Shown: positions 19,721 through 28,801 of the stretch, piece after piece | How the letters are laid out: every line of letters starts with the position of its first letter | Position numbering within the stretch: the first letter of the stretch is position 1 | Virus record (IMG/VR): IMGVR_UViG_3300041409_000428 | Location: 1-35,188 of that record | Reading direction: 5' to 3' (one strand) | Length of the DNA stretch: 35,188 nucleotides | DNA from: a virus | The notes under the pieces: generated by a model | The model's input: only the letters and a program-made list of their open reading frames with translations | Database searches by the model: none | Told to the model about the DNA's origin: nothing | Program-made: the position numbers and the translations under genes

Positions 19721-21088
19721 TCAGCCGACGGCGTACAAGGTGGTGCCGTCGGAGACGCGGGAGAACGACCGGGCACCCACGTTGGCGGTGCCGACGAACG
19801 GGGTGGTGATCCGCGCCGGTTCGACCTTCCCGACCATCGTCACGTCGGTGAACGCGGCATCCACCCACAGGCCACGCGTCTGCGTGGCGTACCGGCCACC
19901 GGAGCGGTTGAAGATGTTGAACCCCGTCAGCACCACGTCCGTCGAGGACATGATGATCCCGGCGTCGGAAGACGTGTCGCAGGTGAGCCCGTTGCCGACC
20001 GTCGGCGCGGCGTTGAAGTAGAAGCCCACGAAGTCGTCCTGCGACTCGCAGCCGGTGATGGTGCACCGGCCGGACGTGAACACGAACCCGTACGCGTCGC
20101 AGAAGAACGACTTGCAGTTCGCCATCTTCGTGTTCCCGGTCGCGATCCGGTACCCGGCCCCGCCCATCGTCCCCACGTGACAGTCCGAGACGAACGAGTC
20201 CGACGCCGCCGACAGCCAGATCCCGTCGCCGGAACAGTTGCGGATCTGCAACCGGCTGACCATGTTGCCGCGGTTCTTCGTCGTCGTCGTCGACCAGATG
20301 TGCACGCCGTGGCGGGTGCCGCCGGTGAACCCGTCGATGAACACGTCGCGGATCATGTGGTACGAGTCCGGCGACGACGACGGGTAGTTGGAGACACCGG
20401 ACGCCGACACCGATCCGGTCATGTCGAAGTCGATGGCGTTGCAGGTGCCGCCGGAGCCGAAGTTGCCGTACAGGTACAGGTCGTGGACCGACGTCAGGTG
20501 GTCGTTGACATTCCCCAACTTGATCAGCCCGGTGCCGTTGTTCGCGACGGCGCGGACCTCGGACAGCCAGCCGACGCCGGAGAAGTCGACACCAGTCCAG
20601 GTGACGATCGGGTTGGCGCAGTTGAACCGGCCACCGGACAGCTGGACACGGCCGAGCTGCGCTGCGGTGGCGGGCATGTTGGCGTTGCGGGACTGCAGGG
20701 GCGCGGCGCGCTGCAACGCGGTGTTGATTTCGGCTTCGTCGCCGGTGCCGTCGCACACGTAGTCGGCCCCGGCCTTGAAGTCGGCGGGGGCGTCGTTGGA
20801 GGCGACGGTGAGGAACTGGGGGCGGGGTGTGGTGGTGGTGCCGCCGGTGATGGTGACGGTGGTGCGCCCGTTGGTCGAGTCATCGGTGACGTCGACCCCC
20901 GCGCCGACGAAGTTGAGTTTCGCCCGCTGCGGTTCGTCGCTGCCTTCGTCTTGGACGCGTTCGTACAGGTGGATCGCTTCGAGGGCGGCGAGGCGGGTGC
21001 GTTCGGAGTTGATTTCGGTGCGTTCGGTGTTGTGGATGCCTGCGTGGTCGGGTTGTCCGGCGACGATGTTGGTGGGCAGGTCGGGCAT
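19721..21088 (-). CDS. Tail spike with right-handed beta-helix (pectate-lyase-like fold)
   Basis: 455 residues from ATG 21088, which has GAGGGAG at proper spacing. The N-terminus (NIVAGQPDHAGIHNTERTEI) is a tail-attachment segment. From about residue 110 the sequence becomes a run of short strands with Cys/Asn/Gly turns (MIRDVFIDGFTGG, SRLQIRNCSGDGIWLS, MANCKSFFCDAYGFVF, CTITGCESQDDFVGFY), the repeating coil pattern of pectin-lyase-like spikes. Such spikes bind or cut surface polysaccharide; catalytic residues cannot be assigned by eye. Confidence 0.83.
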   Translation of the reverse strand: MPDLPTNIVAGQPDHAGIHNTERTEINSERTRLAALEAIHLYERVQDEGSDEPQRAKLNFVGAGVDVTDDSTNGRTTVTITGGTTTTPRPQFLTVASNDAPADFKAGADYVCDGTGDEAEINTALQRAAPLQSRNANMPATAAQLGRVQLSGGRFNCANPIVTWTGVDFSGVGWLSEVRAVANNGTGLIKLGNVNDHLTSVHDLYLYGNFGSGGTCNAIDFDMTGSVSASGVSNYPSSSPDSYHMIRDVFIDGFTGGTRHGVHIWSTTTTKNRGNMVSRLQIRNCSGDGIWLSAASDSFVSDCHVGTMGGAGYRIATGNTKMANCKSFFCDAYGFVFTSGRCTITGCESQDDFVGFYFNAAPTVGNGLTCDTSSDAGIIMSSTDVVLTGFNIFNRSGGRYATQTRGLWVDAAFTDVTMVGKVEPARITTPFVGTANVGARSFSRVSDGTTLYAVG

Positions 21089-21144
21089 CAGCACTCCCTC
21101 GGGCACGACGGATCAGGGCCCGAGGGCCCGGGGATGAACAAAGG

Positions 21145-21420
21145 TCAGGGCGTGCCGATGACGTGGCAGAGGATCGTGCGCTGCGGCCCCTGCACCGCCA
21201 GCAACACCACATGCCCCACCGTCGGCGTATACCCGGCGTTGTAGGCGCACTTCGCGGTCACACCGTCGTCACACGCCACCGTCACCAGGGCGTTGCCGTC
21301 CGACGCGGCCCCCGCGGTCACCGTGGCGACGACGCCCTGACCGAAGCGGCCCGTCACCACCGTCCCCGGCGAATGCCTGCCGGTCATCTCCGCCTTCAAC
21401 CGGTCACGGCCAGACGCCAC
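21145..21420 (-). CDS. Small tail protein, OB-fold-like
   Basis: 91 residues from GTG 21420. A chain of strands (PGTVVTGRFGQGVVATVTAG, ALVTVACDDGVTAKCAYN, TVGHVVLLAVQGPQRTILCH) suggests a small OB-like barrel as found in tail hub and baseplate proteins. It sits between the DUF5047-type protein and the spike, so an adaptor role is plausible. The gap on its 3' side (21089-21144) holds a GGGCCC-GA-GGGCCC repeat only. Confidence 0.72.
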   Translation of the reverse strand: MASGRDRLKAEMTGRHSPGTVVTGRFGQGVVATVTAGAASDGNALVTVACDDGVTAKCAYNAGYTPTVGHVVLLAVQGPQRTILCHVIGTP

Positions 21421-21423
21421 AGG

Positions 21424-22524
21424 TCACTCCTCCGCCGGAACGTCACCCTCAGGGCGCGAGGAGCGGGTCGTGATCCGCTGATCCCCCATCGGCAACGGCA
21501 CCGTCACCGAGTCGATCAGATGCCGCTGCACCACCCCGTCCAGGAACCGGACGAGGATCACATCACCCGGCTCCAACGCCGGATTGCAGGCCGCCACCAG
21601 ATCCAGTTGGGCGTTGAACGAGCGGACCCGGTTCAGGATCGTCGTCGCCGCCGCGAGCGCCGCGGGGACGGTGGTGATCAGCGGGGAGGCGTAGAAGTAC
21701 GGCACCTCGCCGTACGTGGTCACGAACGTCGGGCTGTCGGGGTCCAGGTCCTTCACGATCTGCCGGGCGAACGGCGCCGTCCCGTCGATCGACGACGGGC
21801 TGACGACCACCACGTTGTAGGTGCGGGCCGCGTCCACCGACAGATCCCCGTCGACCAGTACTGCCGACTCGACACCGGCGTCGACCGTCCACACCGGCTC
21901 CGCCGACAGCAGCGGCGCGTCCCGGATCACGATGTCCCCGGCCGTGTCGAAAAACCCCTCGGCGCCGATCGCCGCCAGCAGGTCGTCGGTGATCGCCTTG
22001 TCGCGGTCCCGCTCCCACACCAACGCCCCCACGGCCAGGCTCGAGGACGCTGTCACCGTGTACCCGGCCTCCGGCACCGCAGACACCATCAGCCGCCGCG
22101 CCTCGTCCCGCACCAGGGCACCCACCACCGACGCGGCCGGGGTCAGGAACCGGGCCCGCTGCACCCGCGCCCACCGGTCCGGCGCCGACGAGATCGAGAT
22201 CTCGCCGCCCACCCCGGCCTTCATCGACCGCGAATCCACCCGGAACACACCCAACGGGGCGAGCTCCGTCGCGTCGTTCGGATACGCCACACCCCGGTAC
22301 GGCCGCAGCTCCGCCCCCGGCGCCAGCACCTCCCACAGCGACGTGTCGGAGATCGTCACATTCAACGACCGCCGCACACCCGTGCCGCTGCCGGCACTGA
22401 CCTCGCCGGTCGTGAACGGCACGTCGTCTTCGATGCGGACACCGCCCCGCCACACGTCGAGCCGCGAACGGACCCGCTGCGAATAGCGGAGCCCGTCGAA
22501 GAACCCCGGCGACTGGGTGTGCAT
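21424..22524 (-). CDS. DUF5047-type tail hub protein
   Basis: 366 residues from ATG 22524 (overlaps the upstream stop). The N-terminal third has the DUF5047 signature: RSRLDVWRGGVRIEDDVPFT, VRRSLNVTISD, then GAELRPYRGVAYPN and LAPLGVFRVDS. Later parts (LAVGALVWERDRDKAITDDL, LAAIGAEGFFDTAGDIVIRD) match the hub-like beta domains of actinophage tail tip proteins. It probably belongs to the baseplate hub below the distal tail protein. Confidence 0.83.
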   Translation of the reverse strand: MHTQSPGFFDGLRYSQRVRSRLDVWRGGVRIEDDVPFTTGEVSAGSGTGVRRSLNVTISDTSLWEVLAPGAELRPYRGVAYPNDATELAPLGVFRVDSRSMKAGVGGEISISSAPDRWARVQRARFLTPAASVVGALVRDEARRLMVSAVPEAGYTVTASSSLAVGALVWERDRDKAITDDLLAAIGAEGFFDTAGDIVIRDAPLLSAEPVWTVDAGVESAVLVDGDLSVDAARTYNVVVVSPSSIDGTAPFARQIVKDLDPDSPTFVTTYGEVPYFYASPLITTVPAALAAATTILNRVRSFNAQLDLVAACNPALEPGDVILVRFLDGVVQRHLIDSVTVPLPMGDQRITTRSSRPEGDVPAEE

Positions 22525-23369
22525 CAGACCGCCTCGGTGACCGTCGCCCCGACCGTCCCGTTCCCACCCGCGGGCGGCGGTGCTGTCGGGACCGTGCGGG
22601 GCCGGTTCGCGATCAGGTCACGCCACGTCGCGAACGCGGCCTGCACATCCGCCCACGTCGCATACGTGGCGGCCACATCGGCCCACGACCACTGCGCCTG
22701 CTGGCCGCCCTCCGGCCGGTCCACCACCAGATACGGCAACGACCAGGTGCGTCCACCGAACTCCGCGACCTCCGGCACCGACCGGGTCGCCGTCACATCG
22801 GCGATCGCCATGTACTGGTGCTCGACACCCCACCGGAACGATGCGGGCACATCCAGCAGCAGAACCTGCCCGTCGTCCACAACCGACAGCAGGGCTTGGC
22901 GCTCATCCAAGTCCCACGTGTACACCTGCAACGTCGCCGACTTGGCCTTCCTGCGCCCGTCGGTGTACACGATCGGGTACTTGCGGCCCTGTGGCGCGGT
23001 CACCAGCTGGTTGATGGGGTACGTCTCGTCCGGTTCCCCGGCGACCTCCAGGCGGACCGACAGGTCGGGGACACCGGGATGCCGCAGCCACACCGCCGCC
23101 ACATCCAACGTCACCGACTCGGTGACCGTGACGGTACCGCCGGGGGCGGTGGTGGCCTCCCACACGGTGGGCTGCCCGAACCACGACTCGTAGTCGTAGC
23201 CGATCCACGCCCCACCCGACAACGCCGCCGGGTCACCGAGGCGCACCGGGCGGGTACGCCCATCGGGGTCACGCCGCTGAACGGTCGCCGACGACCCCGC
23301 CATGCCGGTCAACTCCAGCAGAACCCGCGGCGGACTGTTGTCGGGCTGCGGGGTGGCGGTGAACGGCAC
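22524..23369 (-). CDS. Distal tail-like protein
   Basis: 281 residues from GTG 23369. It follows the tape measure gene and precedes the hub, the position of Dit-type proteins. The N-terminal part (RVLLELTGMAGSSATVQRRD) and the beta-rich middle (PDLSVRLEVAGEP, YPIVYTDGRRKAKSATLQVY) fit a distal tail sandwich. A C-terminal helical part with three short Trp-Ala-Asp/Thr units (SWADVAATYATWADVQAAFA) is likely a small repeat. Confidence 0.8.
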   Translation of the reverse strand: MPFTATPQPDNSPPRVLLELTGMAGSSATVQRRDPDGRTRPVRLGDPAALSGGAWIGYDYESWFGQPTVWEATTAPGGTVTVTESVTLDVAAVWLRHPGVPDLSVRLEVAGEPDETYPINQLVTAPQGRKYPIVYTDGRRKAKSATLQVYTWDLDERQALLSVVDDGQVLLLDVPASFRWGVEHQYMAIADVTATRSVPEVAEFGGRTWSLPYLVVDRPEGGQQAQWSWADVAATYATWADVQAAFATWRDLIANRPRTVPTAPPPAGGNGTVGATVTEAV

Positions 23370-23372
23370 ACC

Positions 23373-26300
23373 TCACCCCCCGTAGATGCGCGCGTCGGCG
23401 AGGTCCCCGGCCAGGCCGTCGGCAACGGCCTCCATCTCGCCGCGGATCCGGCCCATGAACGTGCCGTCGTCCAGCACCAGATTCCCGGTGAACGTGCCCC
23501 CGCCGGCGCGGGCGACCAGCTGCTGCTGGGTGCGCCACTGCCGGTCGGTGAGGACCGCCTCGGGGCGTCCGGTGCCGTTGTAGACGGTCGACACGCCGGG
23601 TGGGATGTAGCCGCCGGAGTCGAAGCCGATGGCCGTACCGAGGCCGAGGGCTTGGCGGGCGGCGGTGATGGCGGGGTTCGTCATCGCCGCGTGGACGTGG
23701 TTGTAGTGCTGGCCGATCGTCGTGTCGGTGCCGGGGGCCGCCCAGCCTCCGTAGTATCCGGCGCCGACCCGCTTCCCGTTCTTGACGAAGAACCCGCCGC
23801 CACCGGAGTGGATGAGTTCCAGCTCGTAGTTGGACAGCCGGTACATCCAGCGGGCGAGTTTCGCCATGTTGTCGGCCGAGGAGTACATGTCGACGGCCAG
23901 GCCGCGGCCGTGGTAGTCGTTGGTGTTCCGCAGCGTGGACGACACACCGAACGGGATGTTCGACTTCCGGGCGAGGGCGATGATGTTGTTGTACGAGTGG
24001 GCACCCATGCCTTGTCCGACGACACCGCTGGCCCGGCCGAGGGCGCCGGTGGAGCTCAGTTCCACCAGCGACGTCACCTTGCGGACGATCATCGCCGCGA
24101 TGGCCTTCGGGATGGCGGCGATGGCCTGCACCCACGGCGAGTCACCGAGGGCCCGCATCCGGTCCAGCGGCCCCGTGATGCGGCCGATCAGCCCACCGTC
24201 GGCGTAGCCGCCCAGCCAGCGCTGCACCCCGCCGACACCGCCGCTGCGGGCCACCTTGTTGGCCTCGTCCACATAGCCGGGGCCGACGGCGCGCGTCCAC
24301 TCCGGACGCATGATCGCCTCACCGCCGGAGACGCCGATCATGCCGACGTCCCGGCCGGGCGTGTACCCGGGGTAGACGCCGCCACCGGCGAACCCCTTCG
24401 GCAGCTTGATCTGCACATTGTCCGGCTTGACGTTGAACATTTTCGCGATGTAGTTGTACCCGGCCAGCAAACCCTTGTTGAGGATCGTTTCGACGAGAAA
24501 CTTGACGGGGACCTTGGCCGCGTTCCGCAGCCCGTCCCACGCCTTCCCGATGGCCTCCACGCCCTTCTTGAACGAGGGGGCCACGTTCTCGGAGATGAAC
24601 CCACCCACAGCCTTGAACACCGGCCGCAGGATCTTTTCCCAAACCCACTTCGCCGCCGCGCCCACACCGTCGAACACGGCCTTCACCGTCAGGAAGAAGC
24701 CCCGGAAGATCCCCACGAGGATCTTGATGGCGATCTGCAGCAGGCCGAAGATGACCTTGATGACAGCCCATGCGACGGAGATGACGATCTTGATGCCGTT
24801 CCACACCGGTTCGATCTCGTCATGCCACAGCCACATGAAGATCGGGCCCAGCACGTGCTCGATGGTCCACGCGATGGCCGTGAAAATGGGGTGCAGGAAG
24901 TTGTCCCAAACCGACTTCGCCGCGCCGCCGATCGCGTCGAACACGGGCTTGAACACGTTGTTCCACAGCCACATCACCACCGGGGCCACGACGTTCTCGT
25001 AGAACCACACGAGGGCCGCGAACACGGGCTTGATGACCTTCTCCCACGCCCACTTCGTCGCGTCGACGATGGCCTGCCACGTGGCCTCCACCACCCGCCG
25101 GAACACCGGGAACCGGTTGTACGCCAAGACGACGGCGACACCGAGCGCCCCGATCGCGGCGATGACCGCCAGCACCGGGGTCGCGATGAGAGCCAACGCG
25201 ATGTTCGTCAGAAAAACCGCCGCCGCGACCGCGCTGATACCGACGGCGATGATCGTCAAATCCTTCGCCGGGATGGCGGAGATGATGTTCCCCAGCCGCT
25301 CCAGACCGGCGATCGCCGTCCCACCGATCGGGGCCAGCGCGCGGACCACATTCTCGAGCCCCCGGAACAGGGACCCCAGCATCGCCACCACCCGGGGCCC
25401 GTTCTCCCGGATGTAGGCCAGGAACTCCTGGAAACCCCTGTTGTCCTTCAACCCCTTCGCCCACGCCGCGAACCGGGCCGTCAAACCGACCAGGCCGTCG
25501 CCGAAGTCCTTCGCCGCCGGATTGAACGCCATGAACATCGCCGCGAGACCCGTCGCCAAATTCCCGACGACCGCCCCCATCTGCCGCAACGCAGGCAACG
25601 CGTTCTCCGCCAGGAACCCGAAGAACTCCCGCCAGAACGGAGACGTCAACGCCCGCCCCGCAGCGGCGAACATGTCGCCCAGCACCCGTGCCGCCGCGGC
25701 GACGAACCGGTTGAGCTGCGGGAAGTACGGCAGCAGGGAACGGATCCCCGCCTCCACGCCGGGTAGCAGCCCGGCCTGTGCGGTGGCCCGCAGAGCATCC
25801 AGGCGCGGCTTGAGGGAGAACAGGAACCGGGCGAACGCCTGCCCGGCCGGGGACAGGTTGTCCATCGACTGCCGCAGCTTCACCATCGCCGCCGACGCCG
25901 CCGCGCCTGCCGTCACCGACGCGCGCTCCAAGCTCCGCTGCGCCGACACGACGGACTGCTGCGCCTGTCGCACTGTGTCGTTCGCGGCAGCGACCCGCTG
26001 CTGCGCGTCCACGACCTGCCGGGATCCGTTGACACCGGCCCGGTCGGAGGCGGCCTTCTCCTGCCGCAGCCGCTGCGTGCGCACCGTCTGCTCGTCCAGC
26101 TGCTGCACGGCCTGCTCGTAGGACAGCTGCGCCTGCTGCCGTTCCAGCGCGGTCGACTTCGGGTCGGCGCTGACCCGGTCGAGTTCCATCTTCGCCCGCG
26201 CCACGTCCAGGTTCGCCTGGCGTTGCGCCAGCGCCCCGCCACGCACCTGCAACGCCAGGTCCTGCATGGCGCGGCGGGCGTCCTGCCTCGCGCGGGTCAA

Positions 26301-26957
26301 ATCCTGCTGCGCCGTCTTCGCCTGACCTTGCGCGCGCGTCAGGTTCTGCTCGGCGTTGCGGACCTGGTCGGCGGAGTTCGCCAGCGACAACTGCCGCGCC
26401 GCCGCAGACGCGGCGTCCTTCCCGGCGGCCAGCTGCGCCGCACCCAACGCCTTCACCGCATCCCCGACACCGGAGAAGCCCAGGAACATCACCCCCAGTC
26501 CCGCACCGGCGCCGATCGCCGCCGTGCCGATCCCCGCCACCGCGACAGCCGCAGCCCCCGCAGCGGGGACCAAAGCCGACCCCAGCAGCAGACCGGCGGA
26601 CACCAGCCCCGCCATGCCCACACCCGCGAACGCGATCCGGGACTCCAACGCCGACAGCTGCGCGTTCGCGCCCGCCGTGTCCACGTCCACGTTGATCGTC
26701 GGAGAGGAACGGCCGAGCCGGTCGGCCTGCGCGCCGACCCGGTCCAACTTCCCCGACGCCCCGGCGGTGTCGGCGTCGACCTGCACCTTCGGGTTCTTCA
26801 AGTTCTTCGCGATGCCATCGGAGATCTGCCGGCCGATGTCCTCGCCGATGCTCTTGGCGACGGGGTTGAGGTCGCGCCGCAACGTGGGCACGAACCGGCG
26901 CGTGTCGGGGACGACAGTGACCCCGACGGAGCCGACGTTGATACCGGGTGCGGTCAC
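23373..26957 (-). CDS. Tape measure protein with internal peptidase domain
   Basis: 1194 residues from GTG 26957, overlapping the frameshifted chaperone stop. Long Ala/Gln-rich helices at about 180-380 and hydrophobic segments at about 110-160 and 560-620 are typical of tape measures, which set tail length. Aromatic 11-residue-like repeats (WEKVIKPVFAALVWFYENVV, MWLWNNVFKPVFDAIGG) fill 630-790. Near the C-terminus a LAS/M15-like zinc peptidase core is visible: STLR near 1005, H1016-x6-D1023 in YHGRGLAVD, and H1087-x-H1089 in YNHVHA. The peptidase could open peptidoglycan during DNA entry. Confidence 0.92.
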   Translation of the reverse strand: MTAPGINVGSVGVTVVPDTRRFVPTLRRDLNPVAKSIGEDIGRQISDGIAKNLKNPKVQVDADTAGASGKLDRVGAQADRLGRSSPTINVDVDTAGANAQLSALESRIAFAGVGMAGLVSAGLLLGSALVPAAGAAAVAVAGIGTAAIGAGAGLGVMFLGFSGVGDAVKALGAAQLAAGKDAASAAARQLSLANSADQVRNAEQNLTRAQGQAKTAQQDLTRARQDARRAMQDLALQVRGGALAQRQANLDVARAKMELDRVSADPKSTALERQQAQLSYEQAVQQLDEQTVRTQRLRQEKAASDRAGVNGSRQVVDAQQRVAAANDTVRQAQQSVVSAQRSLERASVTAGAAASAAMVKLRQSMDNLSPAGQAFARFLFSLKPRLDALRATAQAGLLPGVEAGIRSLLPYFPQLNRFVAAAARVLGDMFAAAGRALTSPFWREFFGFLAENALPALRQMGAVVGNLATGLAAMFMAFNPAAKDFGDGLVGLTARFAAWAKGLKDNRGFQEFLAYIRENGPRVVAMLGSLFRGLENVVRALAPIGGTAIAGLERLGNIISAIPAKDLTIIAVGISAVAAAVFLTNIALALIATPVLAVIAAIGALGVAVVLAYNRFPVFRRVVEATWQAIVDATKWAWEKVIKPVFAALVWFYENVVAPVVMWLWNNVFKPVFDAIGGAAKSVWDNFLHPIFTAIAWTIEHVLGPIFMWLWHDEIEPVWNGIKIVISVAWAVIKVIFGLLQIAIKILVGIFRGFFLTVKAVFDGVGAAAKWVWEKILRPVFKAVGGFISENVAPSFKKGVEAIGKAWDGLRNAAKVPVKFLVETILNKGLLAGYNYIAKMFNVKPDNVQIKLPKGFAGGGVYPGYTPGRDVGMIGVSGGEAIMRPEWTRAVGPGYVDEANKVARSGGVGGVQRWLGGYADGGLIGRITGPLDRMRALGDSPWVQAIAAIPKAIAAMIVRKVTSLVELSSTGALGRASGVVGQGMGAHSYNNIIALARKSNIPFGVSSTLRNTNDYHGRGLAVDMYSSADNMAKLARWMYRLSNYELELIHSGGGGFFVKNGKRVGAGYYGGWAAPGTDTTIGQHYNHVHAAMTNPAITAARQALGLGTAIGFDSGGYIPPGVSTVYNGTGRPEAVLTDRQWRTQQQLVARAGGGTFTGNLVLDDGTFMGRIRGEMEAVADGLAGDLADARIYGG

Positions 26958-27774
26958 AGGTCGCCCCCGTCCCGGTCACGCATCGCGAGCATGTGACGGG
27001 CAGCCGCTGCCCGGTCTTCCGGTCCGGCGACACGCACGGGTTCCGCGCCGGGCCGGTTCCGCATCGCCGCCATGTGCGCCAGGACCTCATCCGACGGCGG
27101 CACCTTCACCGCCGCCGACGCCACACCGGGGCGGGGCATCGGCTTCGGCTCCGGCGGCTTCCCCCCACCGGCCACGTACACGGCGTAGGTGGTCCACGCG
27201 AGCCGATCGCACACCTCGGCGAGGAGGGCCTCGATCCGCGACCACGGGCCGTGCCCCGACGGCTTCGGCAGGGCCGCCAACTGCTCCGGCGTCATGCCGT
27301 CGCGGATCGCCGTCACCGTCGCCGACTCCGGCGGCAGCCCGTCGATCAGGACCCCGAGTTCCCGGTACGTCATCCGGCCACGCCACAGGTCCCGCAGATC
27401 GCGGCCCGGATAGTGGCGGGCGATGTCGGCTTCTACCGCCTCCGCGTGCTCCTCGAGGAGGGCCGTGAGCTCCGCAATTTTCCCAGGTCCTGCCCGGCGA
27501 GCTCCTTCCAACGATCGAAGAAGCCGGTCAGGTCGTCGTTCGTCGGATCCAGGTCCAGCCACTTCGCCCGGTCGTCGGCGGCGAGAACCATGTCGGCCCA
27601 CGACTCGAAGTCGCCGTGCGCCAGCGCCGTGTTCGCGCGGCTCTTCCACTTCCCCGCCGCCGGAACCCGAATGTCCTCTTTGCCGTCGTCGGTGACGAGT
27701 TCCACCACCACGGACCCGTCGTCGACCTCGGCCGTGACTTCGGCTTCCACCGCGGCCAGCTTCTCGGCGGCCAT
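26954..27774 (-). CDS. Tail assembly chaperone, GT-type product of -1 frameshift
   Basis: Ribosomes reading the G gene would slip -1 at GGGAAAA (27484-27478): codon 98 GGA and codon 99 AAA are followed by ATT in the new frame, and reading continues IAELTALLEEHAEAVEADIA to the stop at 26954, giving about 273 residues. The downstream frame has no convincing start of its own; its upstream reading is an Arg-rich shadow. In siphophages such G/GT pairs chaperone tape measure and tail tube assembly. The C-terminal part (MTYRELGVLIDGLPPESATV) is the conserved T region. Confidence 0.85.
27433..27774 (-). CDS. Tail assembly chaperone, G-type product
   Basis: 113 residues from ATG 27774, sharing a base with the major tail protein stop. 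An acidic beta-rich start (VTAEVDDGSVVVELVTDDGK) and a helical part (WADMVLAADDRAKWLDLDPT, FFDRWKELAGQDLGK) match actinophage tail chaperones. Unshifted translation passes the slippery site and ends after LRSSRPSSRSTRRR. Most ribosomes are expected to take this path. Confidence 0.85.
   Translation of the reverse strand: MAAEKLAAVEAEVTAEVDDGSVVVELVTDDGKEDIRVPAAGKWKSRANTALAHGDFESWADMVLAADDRAKWLDLDPTNDDLTGFFDRWKELAGQDLGKLRSSRPSSRSTRRR
27478..27484 (-). promoter_or_regulatory. Programmed -1 frameshift site GGGAAAA
   Basis: On the minus strand G-GGA-AAA (27484-27478) fits the X-XXY-YYZ rule and lies exactly where the two chaperone frames overlap (27433-27650). Confidence 0.82.
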
Positions 27775-28334
27775 CAGGTCGTGATCCCGGCGAGCTTGAA
27801 GTAGGAGTGCACGGACACGCCGTCGGACCCCGGGTAGGCGGTGATCGTCAACTCGTAGCCGATCAGCTCCGCCGTCTTGTACACCACGTCGCCGCGGCCG
27901 GTGACCTCACCGGTCGGGACGGCGAACCGGAACAGGTTGTTGGCCCCGTCCGTCACGTCGAACAGGAACGCCCGCCGGTCCTGGTTCAACGCGTTCGCGT
28001 CGGTGAAGTCCATGATCGTGGTCGTCACGTCGGGGACGATCGTGGTCTGCTTGTAGTACAGGCCCAGGGTCGTCTTGTTCGTCTCCCAGCAGGTGATCTT
28101 GAAGGTGCGTTCCGCCTTCGTGACCTGGGTGCGGACCGGCGACGACCGGCCCCACGGGGTCCACTCCTTGCGTTCCTCGCTGGCCGTCGCGGTGAGCCCG
28201 TCTTCGGAGATGTGCCCCATGTCGGTCCAGCCGGTGGAGGGGGCGGCGAACCCGACGGGGAACGTCACCCCCGTGGCGCCGGTGAACGCGACTCCGGCCG
28301 CTCCGGCGCGCATGAAGTCAGGGTTGCTTGCCAT
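27774..28334 (-). CDS. Major tail protein
   Basis: 186 residues from ATG 28334, preceded by GAAGGAGA. The Gly/Ala start (ASNPDFMRAGAAGVAFTGAT) and the pattern GWTDMGHISEDGLTATASEE, RTFKITCWETNKTTLGLYYK, then LFDVTDGANNLFRFAVPTGE is that of siphophage tube proteins of actinophages. It directly precedes the tail chaperones, as in most siphophages, and follows the tail terminator. The 71-base gap before it (28335-28405) holds its leader and no gene. Confidence 0.86.
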   Translation of the reverse strand: MASNPDFMRAGAAGVAFTGATGVTFPVGFAAPSTGWTDMGHISEDGLTATASEERKEWTPWGRSSPVRTQVTKAERTFKITCWETNKTTLGLYYKQTTIVPDVTTTIMDFTDANALNQDRRAFLFDVTDGANNLFRFAVPTGEVTGRGDVVYKTAELIGYELTITAYPGSDGVSVHSYFKLAGITT

Positions 28335-28405
28335 CAGGTTCTCTCCTTCGTGCGGGCAGGCGGCAGCGCCCGGCCCGGGAGGGGTCGGGTCGGCAGTGGG
28401 GTGGG

Positions 28406-28798
28406 TCAGGCGGCGGGGCGGCGGACGGTGAGCTGGTAGGACGCGCCGTAGCGGCGCATCGTCGTGTCGTCCCACGGCCGCCAGTGCGGCCCGGCGATGG
28501 TCTGCACCCGGCTCACCGTCGTCCCGCCGACCGTCTTGCCGGGGAGGGTGAACCGCAGCAGGTCACGCACGTCTTCGGCGAGGTCCTCGGCGGTGCCACG
28601 GCTGGCCGCGTAGCAGTCGACGTCGACAGTCGGCAGGTCGATGGTCGGCTGATCGTCCGGACCGCCGAAACGCACCACCTGCACCACCGGCAGCTTGGTT
28701 GCGAGCTGCGCCGGGAGCTCCGTGACGACACGCGTAACAGTCGGGAGCTGCGACTCCAGCCAGGCGACGAGAAGCTTTTCGACGCTGGCATAAGGCAT
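28406..28798 (-). CDS. Tail terminator-like protein
   Basis: 130 residues from ATG 28798. It begins MPYASVEKLLVAWLESQLPT, has the strand TELPAQLATKLPVVQVVRFG and PTVDVDCYAASRGTAEDLAE, and ends RRYGASYQLTVRRP. This helix-strand layout (start helix, LP-x-VQVVR strand, DVDCYA strand, AEDLA helix) is typical of tail terminator/minor tail U-type proteins that cap the tube. Placement just upstream of the major tail protein agrees. Confidence 0.82.
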   Translation of the reverse strand: MPYASVEKLLVAWLESQLPTVTRVVTELPAQLATKLPVVQVVRFGGPDDQPTIDLPTVDVDCYAASRGTAEDLAEDVRDLLRFTLPGKTVGGTTVSRVQTIAGPHWRPWDDTTMRRYGASYQLTVRRPAA

Positions 28799-28801
28799 CG
28801 G

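Noticed and set aside
21116-21129. Terminator between spike and small tail protein (GGGCCC-GA-GGGCCC)
   Set aside because: The stem is short, no T-run follows, and the late operon continues through it.
21163-25766. Very long plus-strand open frames opposite the tail genes (also at 11418-12704, 12671-13627 and 31524-34430)
   Set aside because: They are His/Arg/Pro/Gly-rich, lack recognisable domains and lie opposite genes with clear domains. High third-position GC keeps antisense frames open.
26954-27649. An independent 231-residue protein
   Set aside because: Its first third is Arg-rich shadow of the G gene; the real sequence begins at the frameshift site.
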